In this document: positions 17,596-24,366 of the stretch, piece by piece | Position numbering within the stretch: position 1 is the first letter of the stretch | Layout: each line of letters begins with the position of its first letter | Virus record (IMG/VR): IMGVR_UViG_3300018420_000090 | Location: 1 to 26,405 of that record | Length of the DNA: 26,405 nt | From: a virus | Reading direction: 5' to 3' (one strand) | Notes under the pieces: model-generated | What the model was told of the DNA's origin: nothing | The model's database searches: none | What the model saw: the letters and a program-made list of their open reading frames with translations, nothing else | Program-made: the position numbers and the translations under genes

Positions 17596-17634
17596 TCAAA
17601 AAGAGGAAGAAAAGGGTGACACTAAGTGCCACCC
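17596..17634 (-). terminator. Intrinsic terminator or attenuator before the primase gene
   Basis: On the minus strand GGGTGGCAC (17634-17626), loop TTA and GTGTCACCC (17622-17614) form a 9-bp stem with one G-U pair. TTTTCTTCCTCTTTTT follows. The T tract is interrupted by C, so termination may be partial. It lies between the HTH gene and the primase-helicase gene, 23 nt before the GTG at 17591, and could lower expression of the primase. Confidence 0.62.
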
Positions 17635-17646
17635 CTTCGGACGACA

Positions 17647-17895
17647 TCACTTGGAGTATCGGGAAATAAACTTCTCAATAGCCACAAGGTGAAGACGTGA
17701 GCGTGGAGCCGAACTGCCGGTCAGCCAGTTGTACACGGTTGCCCGAGTAACACCCAACTTGTCTGCCACGAATACTACGGGGTATTCATTTTGCAGGAGC
17801 AGAGCAGCCAAGGTCTTTGCAGGCTCAGTAAGAGCCGCACGTTCCACACGCCGCAAGAAATGGACGCTATGTCCACGCCCTGAGTTAGTCTTCAT
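17647..17895 (-). CDS. Small helix-turn-helix regulator
   Basis: An 82-aa protein with a clear helix-turn-helix, VADKLGVTRATVYNWLTG (about residues 43-60), preceded by a helix (LAALLLQNEYPVVF) and followed by a basic C-terminal helix. The recognition helix ATVYNWLTG is typical of Cro/Fis-like or resolvase-type HTH proteins that bind short palindromes. A phage transcription regulator is the natural reading, perhaps of its own operon. The start ATG overlaps the end of the SSB-like gene by 11 bp without a strong RBS, so the two are probably coupled. A terminator-like hairpin follows the stop. Operator sites were not identified with confidence. Confidence 0.72.
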   Translation of the reverse strand: MKTNSGRGHSVHFLRRVERAALTEPAKTLAALLLQNEYPVVFVADKLGVTRATVYNWLTGSSAPRSRLHLVAIEKFISRYSK

Positions 17896-18793
17896 CGTCA
17901 GTCAACCACTGGCTCAAGACATCTTCCGCGGCCTTACCAGCTTTGGCGGGTTCAGCTTTTTGCTTCTGACGCATGACTGGTTCTTCCACGGGCTCGTCTG
18001 CGGGCTCTTCCACTTTAGCTTTCTTAGCCGGTATTGGAGCTTCTGCGAACGCCGCCGGTAATGCAGGTGCATTGTCCTTCTTAGCCGCAAAACGCAACTC
18101 CAATGCCGCACGGACATCATCAGTAGTGCTTTGAGCCTTGGCGGTATTCCACTCCTGCTCAGACAAGGGACGCACAGCACGGAACTTCAACACGGGCACT
18201 GCTTCGCTTGTATCGAAACGCGCTTCTGTAACAACACCAGTGATTGGGATACCGTGACCAGATAAGAACTTACCGTACGCTTGCAATGGCATCTTATCGC
18301 CATCAGGACGACCGAACAGAGACTTGGCGGGAACCGTCAAACGATACACATTACCAGCGATGTCATTCTCTAACGTAACTGCAATACGCTTGCTGAAACG
18401 GCACGCACGAGCTTTACCTTCGCCAGAACCTTCGATGTTCTGTTGGCACGTAGCACAGTTGGCACTTTGACGAGACTCGGCAGGCACTTCTTCGTTGGGC
18501 ACGACACCTTCAGAAGACCAGCAGGACGGACGGATGTCTTTGCCTTCTTCGTACTTCTCAGCGTAGAACGTACGCTGTGTACCCTTGCTGGTTGCGATGA
18601 TGACCATAGGCATCGAACGCTCTTCGTTTTTCGCGACTTCTTCACCACCGACCATCATGCGCCACACACCGCCTTTGATGGAGATGCTCTTACCGCCGGA
18701 GCTACCGGCAAGTTCACGGGTTGTATCGTCAGAGACGTTACGGAGATAGTCAGGGATTACTGAACCGGATTGAAACAAAGCAATATTACTCAT
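17885..18793 (-). CDS. Single-stranded DNA-binding-like protein
   Basis: A 302-aa protein with a good Shine-Dalgarno (AAAGGAA). Residues 1-210 form a beta-rich domain including SISIKGGVWRMMVGGEEVAK, RSMPMVIIATSK and NVYRLTVPAKSLFG. Four cysteines (91, 113, 116, 131), including a CxxC, could make a zinc site inside this domain. The last 90 residues are disordered, with Pro/Ala/Glu/Lys, and end in the acidic tip SQWLTDDED. A nucleic-acid-binding core with an acidic disordered tail is the plan of T7 gp2.5 and T4 gp32, the latter also binding zinc. The protein sits among replication genes that lack another obvious SSB. The function is inferred from this plan and the gene neighbourhood; OB-fold homology was not tested. 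Confidence 0.6.
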   Translation of the reverse strand: MSNIALFQSGSVIPDYLRNVSDDTTRELAGSSGGKSISIKGGVWRMMVGGEEVAKNEERSMPMVIIATSKGTQRTFYAEKYEEGKDIRPSCWSSEGVVPNEEVPAESRQSANCATCQQNIEGSGEGKARACRFSKRIAVTLENDIAGNVYRLTVPAKSLFGRPDGDKMPLQAYGKFLSGHGIPITGVVTEARFDTSEAVPVLKFRAVRPLSEQEWNTAKAQSTTDDVRAALELRFAAKKDNAPALPAAFAEAPIPAKKAKVEEPADEPVEEPVMRQKQKAEPAKAGKAAEDVLSQWLTDDED

Positions 18794-18814
18794 GGTATTT
18801 CCTTTAAACGAGTT

Positions 18815-19207
18815 TTAGTTTGCACGTGAACGAGTCACCGTGACAGCATAACGTGAGACCACGTTAACACCTTCGGGCAGCAGGTCTGGGTGCTGGTTTA
18901 TGAATTCAGAGAAAGCAGTTTGGCTGATGCGTCTCTCAAGAAGTTCGGGTACACCGTGCTCCTTAACAAACTCATACATCCGCTCCCAGTCGCTGGTTTC
19001 ATAACGGGTTTTGACCGAACGACGGAAAGAACCTGCTTCGGTCTTGCCCCCATCTTGGCCAGTGTCTTTACATAACTGCAGTAGCTCTTGTTCGATTACA
19101 TCGAGTTGCTCTTGCAGGGCGTCAATTTTCTTTTTAGCTTCCGCCTCGGCTTCGCGCTTTGCGTCACGAATCTTGACGTAGGCTTTTACTAACCTTGATA
19201 CATCCAT
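18815..19207 (-). CDS. Coiled-coil phage protein, Gam-like in outline
   Basis: A 130-aa protein with a strong Shine-Dalgarno (two AGGAG-like cores just before the ATG). Residues 1-50 are a charged coiled coil (RLVKAYVKIRDAKREAEAEA, then QEQLDVIEQELLQL). A mixed domain follows, with TEAGSFRRSVKTRYETSDWE and QHPDLLPEGVNV, ending in a beta-strand-like tail (RYAVTVTR). The proportions recall Gam-type proteins, which bind DNA ends and block host RecBCD/SbcCD nucleases, but I see no decisive motif. Proteins with the RRSVKTRYETSDWE block are familiar from many environmental phage genomes and lack a proven function. It is the first gene after the promoter and structured leader at 19233-19361, and probably leads the unit that includes the SSB-like, HTH and primase genes. 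Confidence 0.62.
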   Translation of the reverse strand: MDVSRLVKAYVKIRDAKREAEAEAKKKIDALQEQLDVIEQELLQLCKDTGQDGGKTEAGSFRRSVKTRYETSDWERMYEFVKEHGVPELLERRISQTAFSEFINQHPDLLPEGVNVVSRYAVTVTRSRAN

Positions 19208-19232
19208 TCTCCTTCTCCTTGTCTTTGTAGGT

Positions 19233-19326
19233 ATGGGTGAGGGCTCACATGAAGCAGTGTCTACTTGGAGCAGTAGTGATCGTTAACCAACGTTGATACG
19301 GCGCTAACCCGTACCCCCTCACCCAT
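19233..19326 (-). ncRNA. Structured RNA leader upstream of the coiled-coil/SSB genes
   Basis: Between the helicase gene and the coiled-coil gene, the minus-strand transcript can form a perfect 11-bp closing stem (19316-19326 with 19233-19243). Inside it are three hairpins in series: TACGG/CCGTA with a 7-nt loop (19297-19313), CGTT/AACG with a 4-nt loop (19281-19292) and CTACT/AGTAG with a 6-nt loop (19261-19276). The 5' edge of the closing stem coincides with the expected start of transcription from the promoter at 19334-19361. The gap to the coiled-coil ATG is about 25 nt and contains the ribosome site. No T tract follows, so it is not a terminator. It could be a cis-regulatory leader, a 5'-end stabiliser or a small RNA. 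It lacks a TpsiC arm and is not a tRNA. Confidence 0.5.
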
Positions 19327-19333
19327 GAATCAA

Positions 19334-19361
19334 ATTATACACTGTCAATCCTTTGAGTCAA
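19334..19361 (-). promoter_or_regulatory. Sigma70 promoter for coiled-coil/SSB/HTH/primase genes
   Basis: On the minus strand TTGACT (19361-19356), 16 bp and a perfect TATAAT (19339-19334). The -35 box overlaps the stop codon of the SNF2-like helicase gene (19358-19360). The predicted start site is near 19326-19327, at the first base of the structured leader. This is the best host-type promoter I see in the window. Confidence 0.72.
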
Positions 19362-20914
19362 GGACTTTCGATCTCCGCTTTGTAAAGTTCTACAAGGTCC
19401 AAGTGCATATCAATCTTCTGCTCCAGCATGGTGTACATCCGCTTCTCTACGGGCGACCCCTGCAGGTGGGTGACTGTAACCTTATTCTTCTGTCCTTGGC
19501 GGTGCGCGCGCGAGTTCGCTTGCAAATAAATCTCAGTAGAGCTTACTGGGCCCCACCACACTACTTGGTTTGCGCGAGTCAACGTAATACCGTGCGCTGT
19601 CGCTTGTGGCACCATCAGCAAGACTCGAACGTTATCCTCCGTCTGAAAGTCTTTAATAATCTCGGCTCGGTTCGGTGCTGAGACCCCACCGTGAATAGTA
19701 GCGGTCGTGTACCCCGCGGCGCGGACCTTATCTTCCACCAATGTCAATGCGTGGCGATACGGTATAAACACCAATACCTTCTCATCGGTTTGATCGATTA
19801 CATCCAGTAGCGCCTTGACTCGGTTGGATACATCAAACTCCACCACGTCTCTATCGTCCGTGTACACCGCCCCTTGTGAAATCTGCAGGAGCTTGTTCAG
19901 CATCGAGGCGGCGTTCACTGCGGTAATCTCAGCGCCAGCGGCTAGTGCCACCATCTGTTGTTTGATGTTTGTGTAGTACTTGGTCTGCTGTGGAGTCAGG
20001 GGTACATCACGCACCGAATACAGCAGGTCTGGTAAGTCGAGACACTCCTCTTTGGTGTACCGAATCGCTGGCTGTAAGACCCTGTGCACGGTATCTTTCG
20101 AGTCCTGTCGGGGTACCCACTTGTACTGAGTAATCTTAACCATGACTTGGTCACGAAACTTGCCATAGAACAGCGGTACAGCACTGGGGTTAACCAGCTT
20201 GGCCAGCCCATACGCATCAAGCGGCGACTGTGAGGCGGGCGTACCCGTCATGAGCCAGAGCCTAGTCGTTGGGTCCATCAGTGCGGCGAGTGACTTCCAT
20301 CGGTCCGTCTGTACGTTCTTGATGGCGTTAGCCTCGTCCACAATAATCAGATCGAACCCGCCCGCCTTCAGCTCCTTCTCGACTACCTTCACGCCGTCAA
20401 AGTTGATGATGACAAACTCGTAGTCCTTGGCGAGCACTGCCTTACGCTGCTCCCTGCTACCCTGCGCAATAGCGCATGAGCGGTGCATGACGGTCTTGAA
20501 CAGGTCTGAGCGCCACGCCGTATCCATAATAGATACAGGGCAGACAACCAGTACCCGTGTGACTAGCCCCTTGTTCATCAGATAGTCGGCGGCCCATGCG
20601 GCGGCAGAGGTCTTACCCGTACCCGCCTCGTTAAACACAAAGCAGCGGGGGTGCGTAGCCAAGAAAGCCGCGGTGTCCCTCTGGTGGTCAAACGGGGTAT
20701 ACATGCCGGGCCACTTATACCGTCCCAGAATGGGGTGCGGTACTTCCTTTATGCCAAGATTACGCAGGATACGCATCTCGTCCAAGTCCCAATGGACCAT
20801 GACTTTTGATACCTCACCGTTCTCGGCAAGGATGTGGCTCTTGGGTATAAGCGTAGTGATTTGTGACGCCTTCCGTGTATTGAACACGAGCGCCCTGTCT
20901 TGCAGGATTTCCAT
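19358..20914 (-). CDS. SNF2-like superfamily 2 helicase
   Basis: 518 aa from the ATG at 20914 (MEILQD). The open frame extends 21 residues further, but that extension falls in the terminator region, so the shorter start is preferred. The helicase motifs are all present: Walker A NEAGTGKTSAA with GTGKT at 98-102, motif II DEAN at 193-196, motif III TGTP at 223-226, and motif VI QANSRAHRQGQ at about 465-475. RAHRQGQ and LVVCPVSIMDTAWRSD are typical of the SNF2/Rad54 branch, which translocates on duplex DNA. In phages such proteins probably remodel forks or recombination intermediates or displace bound proteins. The DEAN variant in place of DEAH/DEAD is notable but occurs in SNF2 relatives. A weak ribosome site (TTGGTG) precedes the ATG. 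Confidence 0.9.
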   Translation of the reverse strand: MEILQDRALVFNTRKASQITTLIPKSHILAENGEVSKVMVHWDLDEMRILRNLGIKEVPHPILGRYKWPGMYTPFDHQRDTAAFLATHPRCFVFNEAGTGKTSAAAWAADYLMNKGLVTRVLVVCPVSIMDTAWRSDLFKTVMHRSCAIAQGSREQRKAVLAKDYEFVIINFDGVKVVEKELKAGGFDLIIVDEANAIKNVQTDRWKSLAALMDPTTRLWLMTGTPASQSPLDAYGLAKLVNPSAVPLFYGKFRDQVMVKITQYKWVPRQDSKDTVHRVLQPAIRYTKEECLDLPDLLYSVRDVPLTPQQTKYYTNIKQQMVALAAGAEITAVNAASMLNKLLQISQGAVYTDDRDVVEFDVSNRVKALLDVIDQTDEKVLVFIPYRHALTLVEDKVRAAGYTTATIHGGVSAPNRAEIIKDFQTEDNVRVLLMVPQATAHGITLTRANQVVWWGPVSSTEIYLQANSRAHRQGQKNKVTVTHLQGSPVEKRMYTMLEQKIDMHLDLVELYKAEIESP

Positions 20915-20926
20915 ATAGCACCAATA

Positions 20927-20968
20927 AAAACAAACGAACAAAAAGGGCCCGGAAGCGAACTTCCGGGC
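20927..20968 (-). terminator. Intrinsic terminator between HNH and helicase genes
   Basis: On the minus strand GCCCGGAAG (20968-20960), loop TTCG and CTTCCGGGC (20955-20947) make a perfect 9-bp GC-rich stem. CCTTTTTGTTCGTTTG and a further run of five T follow. It ends only 13 to 33 nt before the helicase ATG at 20914, so helicase expression must come from read-through or from a start site very near the gene. Confidence 0.85.
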
Positions 20969-21035
20969 TAATTCCAACTAAGGAGTCGGCGGAGAGGACC
21001 GACAACTAATCTTACATCACCTACTCGCCGAAGCG

Positions 21036-21302
21036 CTAGGATTTTTTGGTCTTCATCGCCCCTGTTTTTGTACGGGGGAAACTCCGATTGACAGTCTTAC
21101 TTACAGCGCGTAGGTTACCAGCGGCAGTGGAGCCGCCCTTGGACAGAGGTTTCTTGTGGTCTACATCCATGCCATCTCCCTTGGATACTCGACCTTCCTT
21201 CGTCAGTTGCCTACGAGCCGCATTGCGCTTGGCGCGGTTCTTTTTCTGCTCTGGTGTGCCTTGGTACGTATCGTACTCAGCACGGTAATCTCTTTCAGCC
21301 AT
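21036..21302 (-). CDS. HNH endonuclease
   Basis: 88 aa from the ATG at 21302. An upstream TTG at 21320 is open but less likely, and the ATG gives an 8-bp overlap with the previous gene. The N-terminal half is basic (YRAEYDTYQGTPEQKKNRAK, RNAARRQLTKEGRVSKGDG). The HNH core is DVDHKKPLSKGGSTAAGNLR, with the metal-binding Asp-His pair and the central Asn, followed by VSKTVNRSFPRTKTG. This compact form is common in phage replication modules and could be a nicking or homing-type nuclease or a DNA-processing enzyme. No intron, intein or split gene is seen nearby, so homing is unproven. It is followed by a strong terminator, ending the polymerase-exonuclease-HNH unit. Confidence 0.85.
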   Translation of the reverse strand: MAERDYRAEYDTYQGTPEQKKNRAKRNAARRQLTKEGRVSKGDGMDVDHKKPLSKGGSTAAGNLRAVSKTVNRSFPRTKTGAMKTKKS

Positions 21303-21954
21303 GATTTTCACAGGATTCAACTGGGCAAAATTTGCACAGCGCTGAAGGGCGAGGATTCCATACCCCGTGCGTCAATGCCGCGTTGATACCATCTGCTCTG
21401 CCTGCCCATTTCGACAGAATCTCAGGTAGTTCTGACCTAGTGTACTTGGCTTTAATGACATCGCCAACTACTAAAAATAGCAGGGCCCCCTTGACAACTT
21501 CCACCTCTGGGTGGTGCACAAATACCATTGCTGCCATCAGCTCCAATTGTCCCTTGTCTGCATAGCGGCTTGACTTTCCAGTCTTGTAATCCACCACAAA
21601 CGCGGTCTGCTTCTCTTCGTCCACCAGCAGGTAGTCGGGTATACCCCTAAACCACGCATCATCCCCAAAGAACTCCGCGGGGCGGAAGTCGGCGGTAATA
21701 GCCATCTTGCGTTCACAGTAAACCGTTCCCTCCATCTGAGCCAACGGCTCGGCGAACTTCTTAAACTGCGAGAACTTGGCGGGTATATCCACGCCGTCCT
21801 GAACGTAGTCTTCCAGCGCTTTGTGTACGGCAGTGCCGTACAGGGTAGCCTCAGTGTCTTTTGACTTGAACTGCTTAAGAATACGAACAGTGTGGAACCT
21901 GCGGGGACATCCCTCAAAATCTTTAATTGAGGAGTACGAGTGCACGAGCTTCAT
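21295..21954 (-). CDS. PD-(D/E)XK exonuclease, Cas4/RecB type, with Fe-S cysteines
   Basis: A 219-aa protein. Motif I is YGTAVHKALEDY with His44, motif II GIPDYL with Asp107, and motif III VDYKTGK with Asp122 and Lys124; a Gln follows in KGQLELMAA (Gln136). This is the complete RecB-family nuclease site. Four cysteines flank it (Cys16, then Cys207, Cys210 and Cys215 in CKFCPVESC), the arrangement that holds a 4Fe-4S cluster in AddB and Cas4 nucleases. Like lambda exonuclease or Cas4 it probably resects DNA ends for recombination or host-DNA recycling, next to the DNA polymerase. The 67-bp gap upstream holds a small palindrome and a TATACT box. No strong ribosome site is seen before the ATG. 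Confidence 0.92.
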   Translation of the reverse strand: MKLVHSYSSIKDFEGCPRRFHTVRILKQFKSKDTEATLYGTAVHKALEDYVQDGVDIPAKFSQFKKFAEPLAQMEGTVYCERKMAITADFRPAEFFGDDAWFRGIPDYLLVDEEKQTAFVVDYKTGKSSRYADKGQLELMAAMVFVHHPEVEVVKGALLFLVVGDVIKAKYTRSELPEILSKWAGRADGINAALTHGVWNPRPSALCKFCPVESCENHG

Positions 21955-21984
21955 ATAGACGACCAGTAGTTCTTTGAGGCCTAT

Positions 21985-22010
21985 AGTATACCGTTATTCG
22001 CCATTGGCGA
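21985..22010 (-). promoter_or_regulatory. Palindrome plus -10-like box between polymerase and exonuclease
   Basis: The 67-bp gap after the polymerase stop contains the palindrome TCGCC-AAT-GGCGA (21998-22010) and, 7 bp further along the minus strand, TATACT (21990-21985). No -35 match lies at the right distance; the palindrome covers that place. It might be an activator- or repressor-controlled start site for the exonuclease gene, or simply a short hairpin after the polymerase gene. Confidence 0.25.
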
Positions 22011-22021
22011 CGCGTTCAGGT

Positions 22022-23872
22022 CTATCCGCCATAGCTGTCTCCAACATCTGACTCACAGGCAAGGGGTAATCCTTTAGCCCAGCTCGGTTGCCACGACATA
22101 CACGCCTCAATATAAGCCACCGCTTCTTCCTGCTCGTCACGTTTAGCCAATGCAACCACCGAGTCATGCACGGTCAGCGCCACCTTGTACCGTTTAGCGA
22201 TACGTAGCATCTGCTCGCCCACTACACAACGCGCTACGGCTTGGGTGAAGTTCTCCACTACCTTCCCACCATAGATATACGTCTTGATGCCCTTGGATTT
22301 ATACGTCCACTGGTCGCGCCCCTTATCCGCATCGTACGACTTGTACAAGTTGGGGTACTGGATAAACAAACCGCTTGGCAGCGTCAGCCCTGACCACGGC
22401 ACCACGTTGATAATGCCCGGTGCATCCACTTGAAATGTCTGGCCCAACCTCAACGCGTCCAATGCTTCGTCTGCTTTGTACCATAACTCTTTTATACGAA
22501 AGTTCGATGCGCGATATGTGTCGATCATGCGTTTGGCTTCATGCAACTCCACCTCGACTCCAGCCTGCGTCTTCAAGAATAACTGCAGCTTATGGTGCCC
22601 AACGCCATAGCCCGCGCCAAGGATAACGGTCTTGCCGACTTGCCGCTGTTGCTTATCAATCTTCTCGCGCGGTGTGTCATAGATCGCCTCGGCCATGATT
22701 TTGTACACGTCTTCTTTCTGAGCGAACGCCTCAACCAAGTTGGACTGCCCAGCCAGCCACGCCAATGTACGCGCTTCGATCTGCGCCGAGTCACAGTCAA
22801 TAACGACATAACCTTCTGGCGCTTTGATCGACTGCTTAATCTTCTTGGCATTGGGGCCACGGCTCGGCAGGTTCTGCAGGTTGACTTTATCCTGACCGGA
22901 CCACCGTCCTGAGTGCGCACCGTAGTAACGCAATGGGACTGGGAACGACCCCCGATCTGCCATGTCAATGAAGCGCTTAGTGCGGGTCTCCTCGATGGTG
23001 GACTTGTTACCTAGACGTGCCGCAACGATAGCCTGAACGCGGTCGTCCTCATGGTCAGACAGCGCTTGGAACTCCTCATCCGTCTTGGCAAACGCGTACG
23101 CCTGCTTACCCGTGGTCAGGCTAGTCTTCATCGGGGGCTCCACACCAAAGCTCTCCAGTAAAGTCGCGAACTTCTGGTTGGACATGAGTAACTTCTTCAC
23201 ATCCTCTTCGTCATTGGCATGCAGCATTTTGCGCACAGTATCCAGAAGCAATTCCTTGCGTGTCAATACGTCCTCGTAGTGGTCGGTCAGGTGCTCCTTG
23301 TCCAATACCAATGCAGGTTCTGTAAACATACGCAGGGTTAAGTCGATGAGTTGCATCTCCTTCTTTGGAAACCCCATGTCCATGTAGACGTTGAATAGCC
23401 CGTACGTCAACTCCACGTCATTACAACAGTAGGCCGCGTAACGCTCCATCTCTTCTGGTGTGAAGTCGTCGTAGTGTTTACCCAGCGCGTTCAGCACCTC
23501 ATCGCCCTTCCGCCCCAACCGCATACGTTCAGCCTGCTTGGCGAGTGAGTGTGACTTCTCGTGCGGGAACAGAGCGCGGGACATACCCAACGTGTCCGCC
23601 CATGCCATCGGCTTGATACCGTAGCGCCAAGACATAATCGCGCCATCGAACGCGGTGTTCTGCGCGACCACCATTGCATCAGACCAATCGATACTGGCAA
23701 GGTGATCGGCCACGTCATGCTTAGGAACCCACACGGGCTTCTCGTTGTTAATCTGCGTGGCTACCCCAATGGTCTCAAACAGGGGCGAGCGTACGTATTC
23801 TTCTGTGGTGACTTTGGTGAGGCTAAACTGGCGGTCGTAGTAGGTCTCAAAGTCAATCGTTATCAGTTTCAT
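22022..23872 (-). CDS. polA: Family A DNA polymerase with 3'-5' exonuclease
   Basis: A 616-aa protein. The N-terminal proofreading domain has Exo I DFETYYD (Asp7, Glu9), Exo II NTAFD (Asp76) and Exo III YCCND (Tyr148, Asp152). The polymerase domain has motif A DSAQIEAR (Asp361), motif B RQVGKTVILGAGYG (Arg410, Lys414, Leu418, Tyr422) and motif C VHDSV with His-Asp near 570-571. There is no 5' nuclease domain, as usual for phage PolA. Leu418 sits at the place of E. coli Pol I Phe762, a choice reported in one group of virioplankton polymerases. It replicates the phage genome with the primase-helicase and SSB-like protein. Its start overlaps the VRR-NUC gene by 20 bp. Confidence 0.96.
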   Translation of the reverse strand: MKLITIDFETYYDRQFSLTKVTTEEYVRSPLFETIGVATQINNEKPVWVPKHDVADHLASIDWSDAMVVAQNTAFDGAIMSWRYGIKPMAWADTLGMSRALFPHEKSHSLAKQAERMRLGRKGDEVLNALGKHYDDFTPEEMERYAAYCCNDVELTYGLFNVYMDMGFPKKEMQLIDLTLRMFTEPALVLDKEHLTDHYEDVLTRKELLLDTVRKMLHANDEEDVKKLLMSNQKFATLLESFGVEPPMKTSLTTGKQAYAFAKTDEEFQALSDHEDDRVQAIVAARLGNKSTIEETRTKRFIDMADRGSFPVPLRYYGAHSGRWSGQDKVNLQNLPSRGPNAKKIKQSIKAPEGYVVIDCDSAQIEARTLAWLAGQSNLVEAFAQKEDVYKIMAEAIYDTPREKIDKQQRQVGKTVILGAGYGVGHHKLQLFLKTQAGVEVELHEAKRMIDTYRASNFRIKELWYKADEALDALRLGQTFQVDAPGIINVVPWSGLTLPSGLFIQYPNLYKSYDADKGRDQWTYKSKGIKTYIYGGKVVENFTQAVARCVVGEQMLRIAKRYKVALTVHDSVVALAKRDEQEEAVAYIEACMSWQPSWAKGLPLACESDVGDSYGG

Positions 23873-24203
23873 CTAAAACTTTCTCGTAGAGGTGATAGTT
23901 GTGCTTTGCGGTGTGGATGTCGGCAAGGCACGTGTTTAGGTAGTCAAGGGTTTTTTCGTTAATCACAAGGGCTAAGCCGCCTGCTTCCGCAATCTTTCGC
24001 AGGCTCAACACTTGGATGCCAGTTGGTTTGTTGTAGCCAGCCTTCGCCTCGATTCCAATGAACCGCCCATCAAGGCAGGCGAGGATGTCTGGTGTTCCAT
24101 TTGCTGCATACATACCACCGATGTAGTTTACGGCGTATGCTCCGGCGTCTTTGAGCGCCTTGTGTATCTTCGCTTTTACTTTGGCTTCTGGTGTTGCGGC
24201 CAT
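23853..24203 (-). CDS. VRR-NUC domain nuclease
   Basis: A 116-aa protein that is a single VRR-NUC domain, the small PD-(D/E)XK nuclease related to Holliday-junction resolvases and to the catalytic part of FAN1. Visible elements are the N-terminal helix EAKVKAKIHKALKDAGAYAV, NGTPDILACLDGRF with Asp39, IEAKAG with Glu52 and Lys54, and GIQVLSLRKIAEAGG with Gln64. These form the complete active site. In phages it probably resolves branched DNA before packaging or recombination. It has a clear GGAG ribosome site, overlaps the polymerase start by 20 bp, and is preceded by an intergenic leader with inverted repeats. Confidence 0.9.
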   Translation of the reverse strand: MAATPEAKVKAKIHKALKDAGAYAVNYIGGMYAANGTPDILACLDGRFIGIEAKAGYNKPTGIQVLSLRKIAEAGGLALVINEKTLDYLNTCLADIHTAKHNYHLYEKVLDETDND

Positions 24204-24217
24204 AGGACTCCTTTGTT

Positions 24218-24339
24218 GGGGGTGGGGGGATATGTAGATTCGGTGCCCCCCTCACCGTTGGGGAGAAAGTGCGCTACCCGCCTAGATTCTCGCGCCTGAG
24301 TGGGACGAGTAGCGCCCTCAAAACATGTTCGCATCTACA
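24218..24339 (-). ncRNA. Candidate structured leader upstream of VRR-NUC
   Basis: The 163-nt gap between the DUF3310 and VRR-NUC genes holds nested inverted repeats readable as RNA on the minus strand. The closing stem is TGTAGAT/ATCTACA (24333-24339 with 24233-24239), extended by two pairs past a G-A mismatch. Inside are GCGCTAC/GTAGCGC (24309-24315 with 24271-24277) and CGGTG/CACCG (24253-24257 with 24241-24245) with loop AGGGGGG. A C6 run downstream (24224-24229) could pair with the G6 of that loop as a pseudoknot, close to the GGAG ribosome site at 24208-24211. No known riboswitch consensus was recognised and no good promoter was found ahead of it. Confidence 0.35.
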
Positions 24340-24366
24340 AGGCTTGCATGTGTTGAGATGGTGTAC

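Noticed and set aside
19233-19326. Cloverleaf-like leader considered as a tRNA
   Set aside because: The outer stem is 11 bp, there is no TpsiC-type arm with GGTTCGA-like loop, and no 7-nt anticodon loop on a 5-bp stem.
21036-21302. HNH gene considered as an intron- or intein-encoded homing nuclease
   Set aside because: The neighbouring polymerase and exonuclease genes are uninterrupted and the HNH gene stands free in the operon.
21978-21990. TATACTATAGG resembling the core of a T7 RNA polymerase promoter
   Set aside because: Only the ACTATAGG part matches, similar CTATAGG strings occur within coding regions (for example near 4500 and 11578), and no single-subunit RNA polymerase gene is in the window.
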